Positions 35,028 to 43,033 are shown, counted from the stretch's first letter. The stretch is 64,000 bases of DNA from Pseudomonas putida (GCF_022627325.1 NZ_JAETZZ010000008.1:62001-126000), one strand, 5' to 3'. Translations and numbers: made by a program. The notes: generated by a model not told the origin, from the letters alone.

Positions 35028-35960
35028 ATGCAAACCGTTTTAGGCGCAACTGGCCAGATTGCCATAGAGCTGGCACGAGAACTGAACCGGACTTTCACCG
35101 AGGATATAAGGCTGGTCAGCCGAAATCCGCGCAAAGTCAGCGACTCTGACACGCTGGTTGCAGCTGACTTGCTCGACGCTAGCCAGGCGGCCAAGGCCGT
35201 CCAGGGCAGCAGCATCGTTTATTTCACAGCCGGACTTCCGCCAGACACACAACTCTGGGAAACGCAGTTTCCTGTGATGCTGCGAAACGCTCTTGATGCG
35301 GCTCGCGCATCTGATGCCAGGTTCGTCTATTTCGACAACACTTATATGTATCCGCAGGATGATCGTCTACTGACGGAGAACACGCCCTTCGAACCGGTCG
35401 GTCGTAAAGGACAGGTTCGTGCGCGAATGGCATCGATGGTGTTGCAGGAGATGGAGCGAGGCGACATTCCTGTCGTCATAGGGCGAGCTCCGGAGTTTTA
35501 TGGGCCAGGCAAGACGCAAAGCATCACTAACACCTTGGTTATCGACAACCTGAAGGCCGGCAAGCTACCTCGGGTCCCCGTGCGGGACGATACTCAGCGC
35601 ACACTCATCTGGACTCCGGATGCAAGTCGGGCACTGGCAGCATTGGGGAACACGACAGACGCATACGGGCAGACCTGGCACCTTCCTTGTGACGACGAAC
35701 GGCTGACCTACAAACAGTTTGTCACGCTCGCTTCTCAGATTTTTGGCAAGGACGCTACTTATAAAATTCTAGGTAAATTGACCCTGACAGCGGTAGGCCT
35801 GATATCCAAGCAAGTTCGTGAGCTGCGGGAGCTGTTGCCACGTTACGAGCACGATAACCTGTTCGACTCCTCGAAGTACAAGCAGCGTTTTCCGGATTTC
35901 AAAGTCACGACCTACCGTCAAGGGCTCACACAAATCTTGAATGAGCTTGGTAGCAGCTGA
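35028..35960 (+). CDS. Atypical SDR / NmrA-like NAD(P)-binding protein
   Basis: 310 residues from ATG 35028 with CAGGAGA upstream. N-terminal glycine motif VLGATGQIAIELARELN, VYFTAGLPPDTQLWETQFPV, FVYFDNTYMYPQ (Tyr of the extended SDR type), and RAPEFYGPGKTQSITNTL. Probably reduces or isomerises a small ketone or enone. Its promoter is of the MerR-activated type. Confidence 0.85.
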   Translation: MQTVLGATGQIAIELARELNRTFTEDIRLVSRNPRKVSDSDTLVAADLLDASQAAKAVQGSSIVYFTAGLPPDTQLWETQFPVMLRNALDAARASDARFVYFDNTYMYPQDDRLLTENTPFEPVGRKGQVRARMASMVLQEMERGDIPVVIGRAPEFYGPGKTQSITNTLVIDNLKAGKLPRVPVRDDTQRTLIWTPDASRALAALGNTTDAYGQTWHLPCDDERLTYKQFVTLASQIFGKDATYKILGKLTLTAVGLISKQVRELRELLPRYEHDNLFDSSKYKQRFPDFKVTTYRQGLTQILNELGSS

Positions 35961-35998
35961 GACGGACTTCTAGTCCGCCTGGGCTGTAGCATTCTGAG

Positions 35999-37078
35999 CT
36001 AGCTGATCTGGAGAGGGCTCGATTCCGGCAGCTGGCTTACCAACCTTGAGCCAACCAGTTTGGCAGGTGTGTAGGTGCCAGGCACGGGTTCAGACTTCAT
36101 GAGATATTCCACGACTGCCAGTGAGCCAGTAATCGTCAAACTGTAGCCATTTGCTGTGCATAGTCTGGCGGTCCTCTTTTCTCCGCGCGCGTTGACAACC
36201 TCACCCCAGACGAAAGTAGGCTGAAGGGCACGCTTTTCCTCGCTAGGCCCTTTCACCGTCCTGGCGATACGCGACTTGATCAACCTTTGCACCCAGGCTA
36301 ATCCAAGCACCGGACGGAAATAGTTAGCGCGTTTGGCGTTGGTGATCATGCTTGGTGAGCCTGGAATGAATACTTCAATGTTGGGAATTCCGGTGGTGTG
36401 GTACGCGGTGGACACATCGCCCCAAGGAATAGTCATGGCATCTTTCTCGCCGTCGCCAAAGTCTATCCTGCGCACCTTGTAGGCGAGCGGCACACTTACT
36501 ATTCTGCCGTCGCGGCGCACTTTACCGCCTTGCGCCAAGCCTTCGACCGAGGTCTTCGCAGTTCCTGGAGAGAATCCCGATCGAGAGTCAAACCCTAGCG
36601 ATAGGTGCGTGGCGTCGGGAAGCGCCGCTTTCAACGCGGCTGCCACGCAGTCGGTCGGGATAACGTCAAAACCCACGCCAGGGCAAAGTACGACACCGGC
36701 TTGCTCGGCTCGCTTGCCCAACGATTGTGCCAACTCGAATACGGCAATCTCACCTGTAATGTCGAGATAGTGGGCGCCAGCGCGCAAGCAGGCGTCCATC
36801 ATGGGTGCCGCAGTAGCCGAGAATGGGCCGGCACAGTTCAGAACTAGCAACTGGCCTTGGATGTGATCAGCCAGAGCTGAAGCCTCACCAAGCCCGAATA
36901 CACAAAACGCCAACCCCAATTCAAGAGCAAGCGCTTGAATGCTTTCCTGGTTACGTCCGGCCAAAACAGGCCTAAAGCCTCGCCGTACGGCCTCCCGAGC
37001 AATGAGCTCCCCGGTATAACCGTTAGCGCCGTAAATCATCCAGCGCATCTCTGCTGGCGTATTTATTTTTGTTTCCAT
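35999..37078 (-). CDS. Saccharopine-dehydrogenase-like / trans-acting enoyl reductase-family protein
   Basis: 359 residues from ATG 37078, chosen for AGGA nine bases upstream rather than the ATG at 37102. Rossmann motif MIYGANGYTGELIAREAVRR, then LNCAGPFSATAAPMMDACLR, HYLDITGE and CPGVGFDVIPTDC, all typical of this family (PF03435-like). Convergent with the SDR gene. No MerR operator was seen in front of it. Function unknown. Confidence 0.83.
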   Translation of the reverse strand: METKINTPAEMRWMIYGANGYTGELIAREAVRRGFRPVLAGRNQESIQALALELGLAFCVFGLGEASALADHIQGQLLVLNCAGPFSATAAPMMDACLRAGAHYLDITGEIAVFELAQSLGKRAEQAGVVLCPGVGFDVIPTDCVAAALKAALPDATHLSLGFDSRSGFSPGTAKTSVEGLAQGGKVRRDGRIVSVPLAYKVRRIDFGDGEKDAMTIPWGDVSTAYHTTGIPNIEVFIPGSPSMITNAKRANYFRPVLGLAWVQRLIKSRIARTVKGPSEEKRALQPTFVWGEVVNARGEKRTARLCTANGYSLTITGSLAVVEYLMKSEPVPGTYTPAKLVGSRLVSQLPESSPLQIS

Positions 37079-37408
37079 GCCATCGTTTCCTGATTCGTTC
37101 ATGACCAACAACGTAGTAGCTGACCATCATCGATAAATTCGCTTCTCACAACTCGTCCGGTCTGCTCGCCACAACCTGAACGGTGACCATCCTGCGGATG
37201 CCTGTTAGAGGCATAGCGATGATGCACAGTCGCATAGCGACCGATTGCAGGCCTCAGCAGTGCTGGGAGCGTAACGTTCAAGCAAGCTTCAATGTCAACC
37301 GAAGTTTTCACCAGCGTCGGTGATGGTGCTCAAAACAGGTTGTGTCTTTCTCTGCTGATACGTTTGTGTTTTTTGGTTGGCTGAACCAGTGGACATGCGC
37401 CGGCTTTG
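37079..37408. other. Non-coding stretch before the rearranged region
   Basis: About 330 bases; no gene, terminator or known repeat recognised. It ends at the 69-bp inverted repeat. Confidence 0.4.
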
Positions 37409-37477
37409 AGAAATTGGGCAAGACGGTTGCTTCCATAGGTAATGCGCGGGCCTGAAGAACTGCGCGGTCGCGGTGGG
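37409..37477 (-). repeat. 69-bp inverted repeat, left copy
   Basis: Matches 40532-40600 in reverse complement at 66 of 69 positions. Its right end abuts the point where aldehyde-dehydrogenase homology begins, so it marks a rearrangement breakpoint. Confidence 0.85.
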
Positions 37478-37739
37478 TACCGCCGAAGAATCCATCGCCA
37501 TCGCCATCGCCAACGACACGCCATATGGCCTGGCCGCTGGTATCTGGACCTCGGATATTTCCAAGGCCCACAAGACCGCCCGTGCCGTGCGCGGGGGCAG
37601 TGTCGGGGTCAACCAGTACGATGGCGGCGACATGACCGCGCCGTTCGGCGGCTTCAATCAGTCGGGCAACGGCCGTGACAAGTCGCTGCATGCGCTGGAG
37701 AAGTACACCGAGCTGAAGGCGACCTGGATCAAGCTGTGA
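37478..37739 (+). pseudogene. C-terminal fragment of an aldehyde dehydrogenase (KauB/PuuC-like)
   Basis: About 86 codons in frame: AEESIAIAIANDTPYGLAAG, GSVGVNQYDGGDMTAPFGGF, NQSGNGRDKSLHALEKYTEL. This is the last fifth of a gamma-glutamyl-aminobutyraldehyde-type dehydrogenase. The catalytic domain is missing; homology stops at the 69-bp repeat. A GC-rich dyad (GGGCCGCGAAGCGGCC) follows the stop and may be the original terminator. Confidence 0.85.
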
Positions 37740-37899
37740 TTCCACGGGCCGCGAAGCGGCCTCGATTGTCGAGTCGTGTAAAGGAGCGTTGAACCCGTTC
37801 TGAGCCTCACAAGAACATTGAATCGCCTCTGCATTCACAGATACCTTTGAGCGTCCGGTTTTGGCTCATAGCTGCCCCTAGCAAACGGCAGCTATGGGT

Positions 37900-38862
37900 C
37901 CAGGCTGTGTGAAAACGCCCGCAGTTGTCTAACCTTCTGACCGTCGTGATCGTGGCGGGGACAATCATGAAGCGGTTCATCGAAGGTAAGGCTCGGACGC
38001 ACGTCACATTGCTGCCAGAGTGCCTGGATGACTACATCACCGATGAAAACCCAGTGCGAGTGGTCGATGTTTTGTCGATGAACTCGACCTGAGCGCGCTC
38101 GGTTTCGCAGGCGTCGATCCGGCAGCAACAGGTCGCCCGGCCTACCATCCAGCGGTCCTGCTGAAGATCTACATCTACGGCTACCTAAACCGCATTCAGT
38201 CCAGCCGCCGGCTCGAGCGTGAAGCTGAACGCAATGTCGAGTTGATGTGGCTTACGGGGCGTCTGGCTCCAGATTTCAAAACCATCGCCGACGTTCGCAA
38301 GGACAACGGTAAAGCCATTCGCAGTGTCTGCCGTCAGTTCGTGATCCTCTGTCGCAACCTCAACCTGTTCTCCGACTCAATCATTGCCATCGACGGCAGC
38401 AAGTTCAAAGCCGTGAACAATCGCGACCGTAACTTCACCCAGGCCAAGGTGAAGGCCCGTATGCAGCAAGTCGAGCAGAGTATTGAGCGCTATCTGACAG
38501 CGATGGATTCGGCGGACCGGGCAATGCCGGAGGTGGCTGTGGCCAAGGCCGAGCGACTGAAAGAGAAGATCGAAACGCTGAAACAGCAGATGCAGAAGCT
38601 CAAAGACATTGAGCGCAGCTACTTCAAACCCCAGACAAACAAATCTCTCTCACAGATCCCGATGCTCGCTCCATGTCATTTGGTGGTCGGGGCAGTGGCA
38701 CCGTTGGCTATAACGTGCAAACGGCCGTTGACGATCAGCAGCATCTGATCGTTGCGCATGAGGTGACGAATGTCGGTCATGATCGCGGCCAGTTGAGCAA
38801 CATGGCGAAGCAAGCACGTGACCCTCCATTTGGAACGCTCAAGTACTGGATGGGGGCGATGC
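37900..38862 (+). mobile_element. IS1182-family insertion sequence remnant
   Basis: Starts with the end repeat CCAGGCTGTGTGAAA and contains a broken transposase (37967-38862). No matching right end was found before the gene at 39021, so the right side has been lost. Confidence 0.75.
37967..38862 (+). pseudogene. IS1182-family transposase, frameshifted and internally deleted
   Basis: ATG 37967 begins MKRFIEGKARTHVTLLPECL. One base is missing in the T run at 38070-38073; the next frame then gives DELDLSALGFAGVDPAATGR and GRPAYHPAVLLKIYIYGYLN. A second shift near 38630 moves to the frame with DPDARSMSFGGRGSGTVGYN. Around 38820 the text jumps from LSNMAKQAR straight to PFGTLKYWMGA, a motif from the transposase C-terminus, so the intervening catalytic part is deleted. 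Not functional. Confidence 0.85.
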
Positions 38863-38929
38863 GTGCAAGCCCGGAAAAGACGTAGATCATGTAGCCGAGC
38901 AACATGAGCGGCATATCGACGGGAATCAT
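38863..38929 (-). pseudogene. Possible 5' fragment of a membrane-protein gene
   Basis: On the minus strand AAGGACATCC-ATG opens MIPVDMPLMLLGYMIYVFSG, a strong first transmembrane segment, but the frame runs into the transposase remnant after about 22 codons. Looks like a gene start truncated by the IS. Weakly supported. Confidence 0.35.
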
Positions 38930-39020
38930 GGATGTCCTTGTGAACCCTTACGTGGACGCCGCAGAATGTACCCATTGGCAGTGATGCCACAAGCCCGGAC
39001 ATAGAAGGACATCCCACGCA

Positions 39021-39305
39021 ATGACGCCCGACGAGGCTTTGAAATTCACCCGCACGGTGGCTGGCCTTTCGATCACAACAGTGATCCTTGGCCCGATCCT
39101 GGCGCTTTACGTACTTCAGTCGCCAACCACTTCCCCCGTCAAGATCTCGGGCATTCTTGCGTTTGCGATCCTGGCGCTCACCAACGTGATTTCAATGATA
39201 TTCAACGCGGTTTACTGGTTTATCCGGCGGGAGCCCAAATGGCTCTCGGTCACGCTCTTGGTTCAAGCCGGTGTCGCAGTTGCCACGTTAATTCCATTCT
39301 TATAA
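39021..39305 (+). CDS. Small three-helix membrane protein, unknown
   Basis: 94 residues; GAAGGA 12-17 bases before ATG 39021. Hydrophobic segments at about 12-33 (TVAGLSITTVILGPILALYV), 43-67 and 76-93. No family recognised. It sits between the IS remnant and the first duplicated block, and its sequence shows no damage. Confidence 0.6.
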   Translation: MTPDEALKFTRTVAGLSITTVILGPILALYVLQSPTTSPVKISGILAFAILALTNVISMIFNAVYWFIRREPKWLSVTLLVQAGVAVATLIPFL

Positions 39306-39634
39306 CCCGTTCATTGCTTCGGCTGAGCAGCCTCAACAATGCTCATGAGGCCAATCCCCGCAACCGACTGGCAGGTCACCATCCAAGCGCTCGAATCCAA
39401 AATACCGAGCGTCACCGAGCCGCTCTTCCAGCCATGGGTGAAAGTGCTGAGCCATGACCTGTGGGGTTTCAAAACTCCGTCACCCACCTCTTGAGCGCTG
39501 GAAACGCCAAGAAATCAGATTTTGCCTCTTCCTTGTAGTCCATTTCCCAAACATACTCTCGCCGCACTTTTTCCGTTGCCGTCGCTTGGGCTGCGTTCTA
39601 GTCTCGGCGGGTCGTTGCTCATCAACGATACAGC

Positions 39635-39807
39635 TTTGACAGGCTGTGACGGCAAATAGTGTGCGGCCCCCTTATGGTGGCTGTACGTGCGGGCACGCTT
39701 GCGTGCGCCGGAACTTAGCTATTTCCGCCGGTCTGTCAACCCACGTACAGCTGCCACCCTTCTGTTTGACAGCAGATAGGTGGCAGCACAAAAAAGGTAA
39801 ATAGCTA
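39635..39807 (+). ncRNA. Structured 5' leader of DUF6124 gene, copy 1
   Basis: A 14-bp stem pairs GGTGGCTGTACGTG (39676-39689) with CACGTACAG/CCACC (39742-39758). Inside lie hairpin GCACGCTTGCGTGC and a CCGG-closed 16-base loop. Loop segment B, TAGCTATTT (39716-39724), is the exact complement of AAATAGCTA (39799-39807) that runs from the SD region into the A of the start codon. An upstream AAATAG (39654-39659) can pair with the same loop. TTTGACAG occurs on both sides (39635, 39765) of its complement CTGTCAA (39733). Looks like a translational switch; not a known class to me. Confidence 0.55.
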
Positions 39808-40049
39808 TGTTAAAGGTCGTCCCCGATCCACCCCACAACCACCACTCCCTCGAAGACACGATCATCCAGGCTGCGGAGTTCGCCCTGTGCGCGCAGAGCG
39901 TGGCGCAGCAGGCTGTTTCGCTACAGCCCAGAACGCCCGCCTCGGTTCTGATGATGGCCTCGATGCATGAGCTCGAGTCGCTACGCGTGCTGCTCGAATC
40001 AGCCCTGATCCAGCTGCAGATGCCGAACGAACCACGCACCCTGCACTAG
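39807..40049 (+). CDS. DUF6124-type small protein, copy 1
   Basis: 80 residues: MLKVVPDPPHNHHSLEDTII, then QAAEFALCAQSVAQQAVSLQ and SMHELESLRVLLESALIQLQ, predicted all-helical and cytosolic. Pseudomonads carry many such proteins of unknown role. AAAAAAGG lies nine bases before the ATG; the bases between are covered by complementarity to the upstream loop. The copy at 42041 is almost identical. Confidence 0.8.
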   Translation: MLKVVPDPPHNHHSLEDTIIQAAEFALCAQSVAQQAVSLQPRTPASVLMMASMHELESLRVLLESALIQLQMPNEPRTLH

Positions 40050-40193
40050 GCCGTTAAGCCTGTGTTGCCTGGGCGGGCGCTGTAGCCGGCAAGCCCGTAC
40101 GCACAGCGCGCTGCGTGAGACCGGTGCTGAGCTAAAGGCGGGTTGTCCGTCATGACGTTCGCCCAGGCCCTAAACCTTCAGGGAGGCAACGCA

Positions 40194-40457
40194 ATGACCC
40201 CAGATGACACCAAAGTCACTGTCGGTAAGACCACGTTCTACCAGGGTGAAAACCAGACCCACCCACTGTTTCGCATCGAAGCGGGCATCCCTTGCCAGAA
40301 TGCCCGCGAACAGGCTTCAAAGCTGATGGGCTATGTGCGGGACCTGACCATCGAAGGCTTGATGGACGGTAAACCACAGCTGATCTGGGCCTCGCACTAC
40401 CTGAGTGCGTTGGCCAAAGCACTGATGGATGATGCCGAGCTGGGCATGATGCACTGA
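40194..40457 (+). CDS. DUF3077-type small protein, copy 1
   Basis: 87 residues from ATG 40194 (AGGGAGG upstream). Sequence features FRIEAGIPCQNAREQASKLM and ASHYLSALAKALMDDAELGM. Matches the small DUF3077 proteins of Pseudomonas, function unknown. 145 bp behind the DUF6124 gene and duplicated with it; the copy at 42429 differs at one visible residue (K/E). Confidence 0.8.
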   Translation: MTPDDTKVTVGKTTFYQGENQTHPLFRIEAGIPCQNAREQASKLMGYVRDLTIEGLMDGKPQLIWASHYLSALAKALMDDAELGMMH

Positions 40458-40490
40458 GGGCTGAACTGCCTGACCATGGCGGACATCTGC

Positions 40491-40536
40491 AACCGGGGCC
40501 GCTTCGCGGCCCATCGCCGGCAAGCGCGGCTCCCAC
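40491..40536 (+). repeat. REP element, copy 3
   Basis: GGGGCCGCTTCGCGGCCC followed by ATCGCCGGCAAGCGCGGCTC; right end of duplication copy 1, overlapping the start of the 69-bp repeat. Confidence 0.85.
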
Positions 40537-40600
40537 CGCGACCGCGCAATTCTTCAGGCCTGCGCTTTACCTATGGAAGCAACCGTCTTGCCCAATTTCT
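40532..40600 (+). repeat. 69-bp inverted repeat, right copy
   Basis: Partner of 37409-37477. Its right end abuts the truncated small secreted-protein gene at 40603, mirroring the left copy at the truncated dehydrogenase. Confidence 0.85.
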
Positions 40601-40602
40601 AA

Positions 40603-40803
40603 AAGACTAAATCTGTAATTTTTCTCACTGCTGCGCTTGCTTCAGGTTTCGCCATGGCGGTCGATGAGGCTGATTATTCAGTGTCAGAAGAGCATTGCAC
40701 TCCTGAGTACTGGGAGACGCTACCAGATGGCAAAAAAACGGAAGATCTCATCGATAAGTGCGATGATCTGGAGCCATCCGAGAACGGCGGTTCTGGGCAA
40801 TAG
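40603..40803 (+). pseudogene. Small secreted protein lacking its start codon
   Basis: Open frame KTKSVIFLTAALASGFAMAV is a signal peptide, followed by an acidic mature part (DEADYSVSEEHCTPEYWETL, CDDLEPSENGGSGQ). The codon that should be ATG is TAA, formed where the 69-bp repeat joins at 40600. A hairpin terminator follows. It is most likely a gene beheaded by the rearrangement. Confidence 0.6.
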
Positions 40804-40828
40804 GTCCGCTGAGCGCGATCCGAAAGAT

Positions 40829-40848
40829 AAGGAGCCCGTAGGCTCCTT
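40829..40848 (+). terminator. Bidirectional terminator
   Basis: AAGGAGCC-CGTA-GGCTCCTT flanked by ATA/TAT, between the beheaded secreted-protein gene and the convergent lipoprotein gene. Confidence 0.6.
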
Positions 40849-40879
40849 ATTGGCCGAGGTGGCTTGTCAGGCTAGATTC

Positions 40880-41125
40880 TCAGAAATTGTCTTCTGGGCT
40901 TTTCTTGAATTCCCAATTGGTCATTTTCTTCGCAGCGAGGAAACTCTTGCAGTTTGCGATGAACTCGTTACGGTTCGACTCTTTCGATAAGCTCGACAGA
41001 TTCTTTTCGTACATCACCGGAGCACAGTTGTCTGCTGTCGGCTCGGGCACTTTTTCCTCCGAGCAAGCTGCCAAAACCACGGCCAATCCCATGGCTGCAC
41101 CCAGCCGAGCCAATTTAATATCCAT
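40880..41125 (-). CDS. Small lipoprotein, possibly TrbK-like
   Basis: 81 residues; AGGATC precedes ATG 41125. Lipobox LAAC at residues 18-21 (GLAVVLAAC). The mature part has two spaced cysteines (DNCAPVMYEKNL, EFIANCKSFL) and ends WEFKKSPEDNF, a pattern reminiscent of TrbK entry-exclusion lipoproteins of plasmids. The resemblance is loose; a plain envelope lipoprotein is equally possible. Confidence 0.65.
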   Translation of the reverse strand: MDIKLARLGAAMGLAVVLAACSEEKVPEPTADNCAPVMYEKNLSSLSKESNRNEFIANCKSFLAAKKMTNWEFKKSPEDNF

Positions 41126-41330
41126 ATTTTGATCCTTCAGTCATTGCGTTTAGCGTGGTAACGGACTCCCTCGAGCCCGGCGGTAGCCTAAAGCGTGGGG
41201 ACGTGAAACGCCAGGTGACCATTTCCCTCGCCATACACCAATGGCCGTTTTGGGTCGACTCCGTTGCGCCGTGGTACATGCCTCCAGGCAATCAAATTGG
41301 TTGGCCGCAACGGGTCGAATGCGGTCACCA

Positions 41331-41565
41331 TCAACTCATGGATCTGGCAATTTCCGCCGCCCCAGTCCAACCGATTTCCTTAGAGAGCGATGTGCCCGTC
41401 GCGGTGGCGTGCAGGACAGCGAAGGTGATTCCTCGGCGAGCGAACTCGGCATCAACAGCTTGCATCACGGCCAAGGCTAGAACTCAGCGGCGATAGGCCG
41501 GATGGACAAACACATTCAACTCCCTCCCCCGCTTACCCAGGGTTGGGTGCGATGGATAGGAAGGC
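41331..41565 (-). pseudogene. C-terminal remnant of a GNAT acetyltransferase
   Basis: Minus-strand frame reads ELNVFVHPAYRR, a stop (TGA), then VLALAVMQAVDAEFARRGIT and FAVLHATATGTSLSKEIGW to a stop at 41331. This is the acetyl-CoA loop and C-terminus of a GNAT enzyme with a stop in the RRxG motif. The N-terminal part is missing where duplication copy 2 begins (41570). Confidence 0.65.
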
Positions 41566-41866
41566 CGGGCAATGCTCATAAGGCCAATCCCCGCAACCGA
41601 CTGGCAGGTCACCGTCCAAGCGCTCGAATCGATGATACCGAGCGTCACCGAGCCGCTCCTCCAGCCATGGGTGAAAGTGCCGAGCCATGACCTGTGGTGT
41701 TTCAAGACTCCGTCACCCACATCTTGAGCGCTGAAACGCCAAGAAATCAGATTTTGCCTCTTCCTTGTAGTCCATTTCCCAAACATACTCCCGCCGCACT
41801 TTTTCCGTTGCGGTCGCTTGGGCTGCATTCTAGTCTCGGCGGGTCGCTGTTGTTCAGCGATCGGCT

Positions 41867-42041
41867 TTGACAGGCCGCGACGGTATTATGCATACGGCTT
41901 GCCTTCAATGGCGGCTGTACGTGCGGGCACGCTTGCGTGCGCCGGAACTTGCATAGTCCGCCGGTCTGTCAACCCATGTACAGCTGCCACCCTTCTGTTT
42001 GACAGCGGATAGGTGACCGCCTAATTGAAGGTACTATGCAA
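41867..42041 (+). ncRNA. Structured 5' leader of DUF6124 gene, copy 2
   Basis: Same fold as copy 1, but the pairing segments have a different sequence. Loop segment TTGCATAGT (41949-41957) is the exact complement of ACTATGCAA (42033-42041), again ending on the A of the ATG. The upstream TATGCA (41887-41892) complements TGCATA of the loop. Spacing from upstream segment to loop is 62 bases in both copies. The outer stem keeps pairing through a G-U change. Confidence 0.55.
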
Positions 42042-42283
42042 TGCTCAAAATGGTCCCCGATCCACCCCACAACCACCACTCCCTCGAAGACACGATCATC
42101 CAGGCTGCGGAGTTCGCCCTGTGCGCGCAGAGCGTGGCGCAGCAGGCTGTTTCGCTACAGCCCAGAACGCCCGCCTCGCTTCTGATGATGGCCTCGATGC
42201 ATGAGCTCGAGTCGCTACGCGTGCTGCTCGAATCAGCCCTGATCCAACTGCAGATGCCGAACGAACCACGCACCCTGCACTAG
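42041..42283 (+). CDS. DUF6124-type small protein, copy 2
   Basis: 80 residues, differing from the 39807 copy at only two visible positions (K4/V-region M and V47/L). GAAGG lies nine bases before the ATG. Strong protein conservation beside a rewritten leader implies that both copies are maintained. Confidence 0.8.
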   Translation: MLKMVPDPPHNHHSLEDTIIQAAEFALCAQSVAQQAVSLQPRTPASLLMMASMHELESLRVLLESALIQLQMPNEPRTLH

Positions 42284-42428
42284 GCCGTTAAGCCTGTGTT
42301 GCCTGGGCGGGCGCTGTGGCCGGCAAGCCCGTACGCACAGCGCGCTGCGCGAGACCGGTGCTGAGCTAAAGGCGGGTTGTCCGTCATGACGTTCGCCCAG
42401 GCCCTAAACCTTCAGGGAGGGCAACGCA

Positions 42429-42692
42429 ATGACCCCAGATGACACCAAAGTCACTGTCGGTAAGACCACGTTCTACCAGGGTGAAAACCAGACACACCCA
42501 CTGTTTCGCATCGAAGCGGGTATCCCTTGCCAGAATGCCCGCGAACAGGCTTCAGAGCTGATGGGCTATGTGCGGGACCTGACCATCGAAGGCTTGATGG
42601 ACGGTAAACCACAGCTGATCTGGGCCTCGCACTACCTGAGTGCGTTGGCCAAAGCACTGATGGATGATGCCGAGCTGGGCATGATGCACTAA
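42429..42692 (+). CDS. DUF3077-type small protein, copy 2
   Basis: 87 residues, nearly identical to the 40194 copy. AGGGAGGG upstream of ATG 42429. Followed by REP copy 4. Confidence 0.8.
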   Translation: MTPDDTKVTVGKTTFYQGENQTHPLFRIEAGIPCQNAREQASELMGYVRDLTIEGLMDGKPQLIWASHYLSALAKALMDDAELGMMH

Positions 42693-42725
42693 GGGCTGAA
42701 CTGCCTGACCAGGGCGAACATCTGC

Positions 42726-42771
42726 AACCGGGGCCGCTTCGCGGCCCATCGCCGGCAAGCGCGGCTCCCAC
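42726..42771 (+). repeat. REP element, copy 4
   Basis: Identical in the core to REP copy 3; right end of duplication copy 2. Confidence 0.85.
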
Positions 42772-43033
42772 GGGTACAGCGCATACCTGAAGGCTGGTGA
42801 CATTCCTGGACTGCCTCCAGGGGTCAGCTTCTTGGGGGCAGTCCACAGGTGTGGGATTTCCAGGTCGTTAGTTGACGAGCCAACCTGCTGCGCAGGTTTC
42901 ACGACGCTCGGACGCAAAACTAACATTGGCGAAGGCCTGGTAACGGCCATACTCCGATGTACGGTCAATTCAGCTAGTCTGCTTGGAAGTCCGAACACGC
43001 ACGGTATTTTCGCTTCATAGCGAGGCAACGCAA
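42772..43033. other. Upstream region of the FAD oxidase
   Basis: About 260 bases containing a 9-bp inverted repeat TGGACTGCC / GGCAGTCCA (42807-42845, 21-base loop). No MerR operator was seen here. Confidence 0.4.

Larger units (their letters stand above)
39338..40536 (+). repeat. 1.2-kb direct duplication, copy 1
   Basis: Matches 41570-42771 nearly base for base from AATGCTCAT to the end of the REP unit. It includes ~300 bp of non-coding DNA, a structured leader, a DUF6124 gene, a DUF3077 gene and a REP. The first 150 bases contain a 49-codon frame starting MRPIPATDWQVT, but its ATG is ATA in copy 2, so it is probably not a gene. Confidence 0.88.
41570..42771 (+). repeat. 1.2-kb direct duplication, copy 2
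   Basis: Second copy of 39338-40536 in the same orientation. Coding parts are almost unchanged, while the leader segment between about 41880 and 42041 holds most of the differences. Confidence 0.88.

Noticed and set aside
39348..39497. 49-codon frame MRPIPATDWQVT at the start of duplication copy 1 as a gene
   Set aside because: The ATG is ATA in copy 2, there is no ribosome site, and substitutions do not favour synonymous positions.
39635..39664. TTTGACA plus downstream AT-rich patch in the DUF6124 leaders as a simple sigma-70 promoter
   Set aside because: The -10 region is poor at 16-18 bp spacing in both copies; complementarity with the loop explains the patch better, though a promoter role is not excluded.
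39601..40140. attC-like or integron cassette structure in the DUF6124 duplicates
   Set aside because: The inverted structure lacks the GTTRRRY/RYYYAAC ends of attC sites and no integrase is present.
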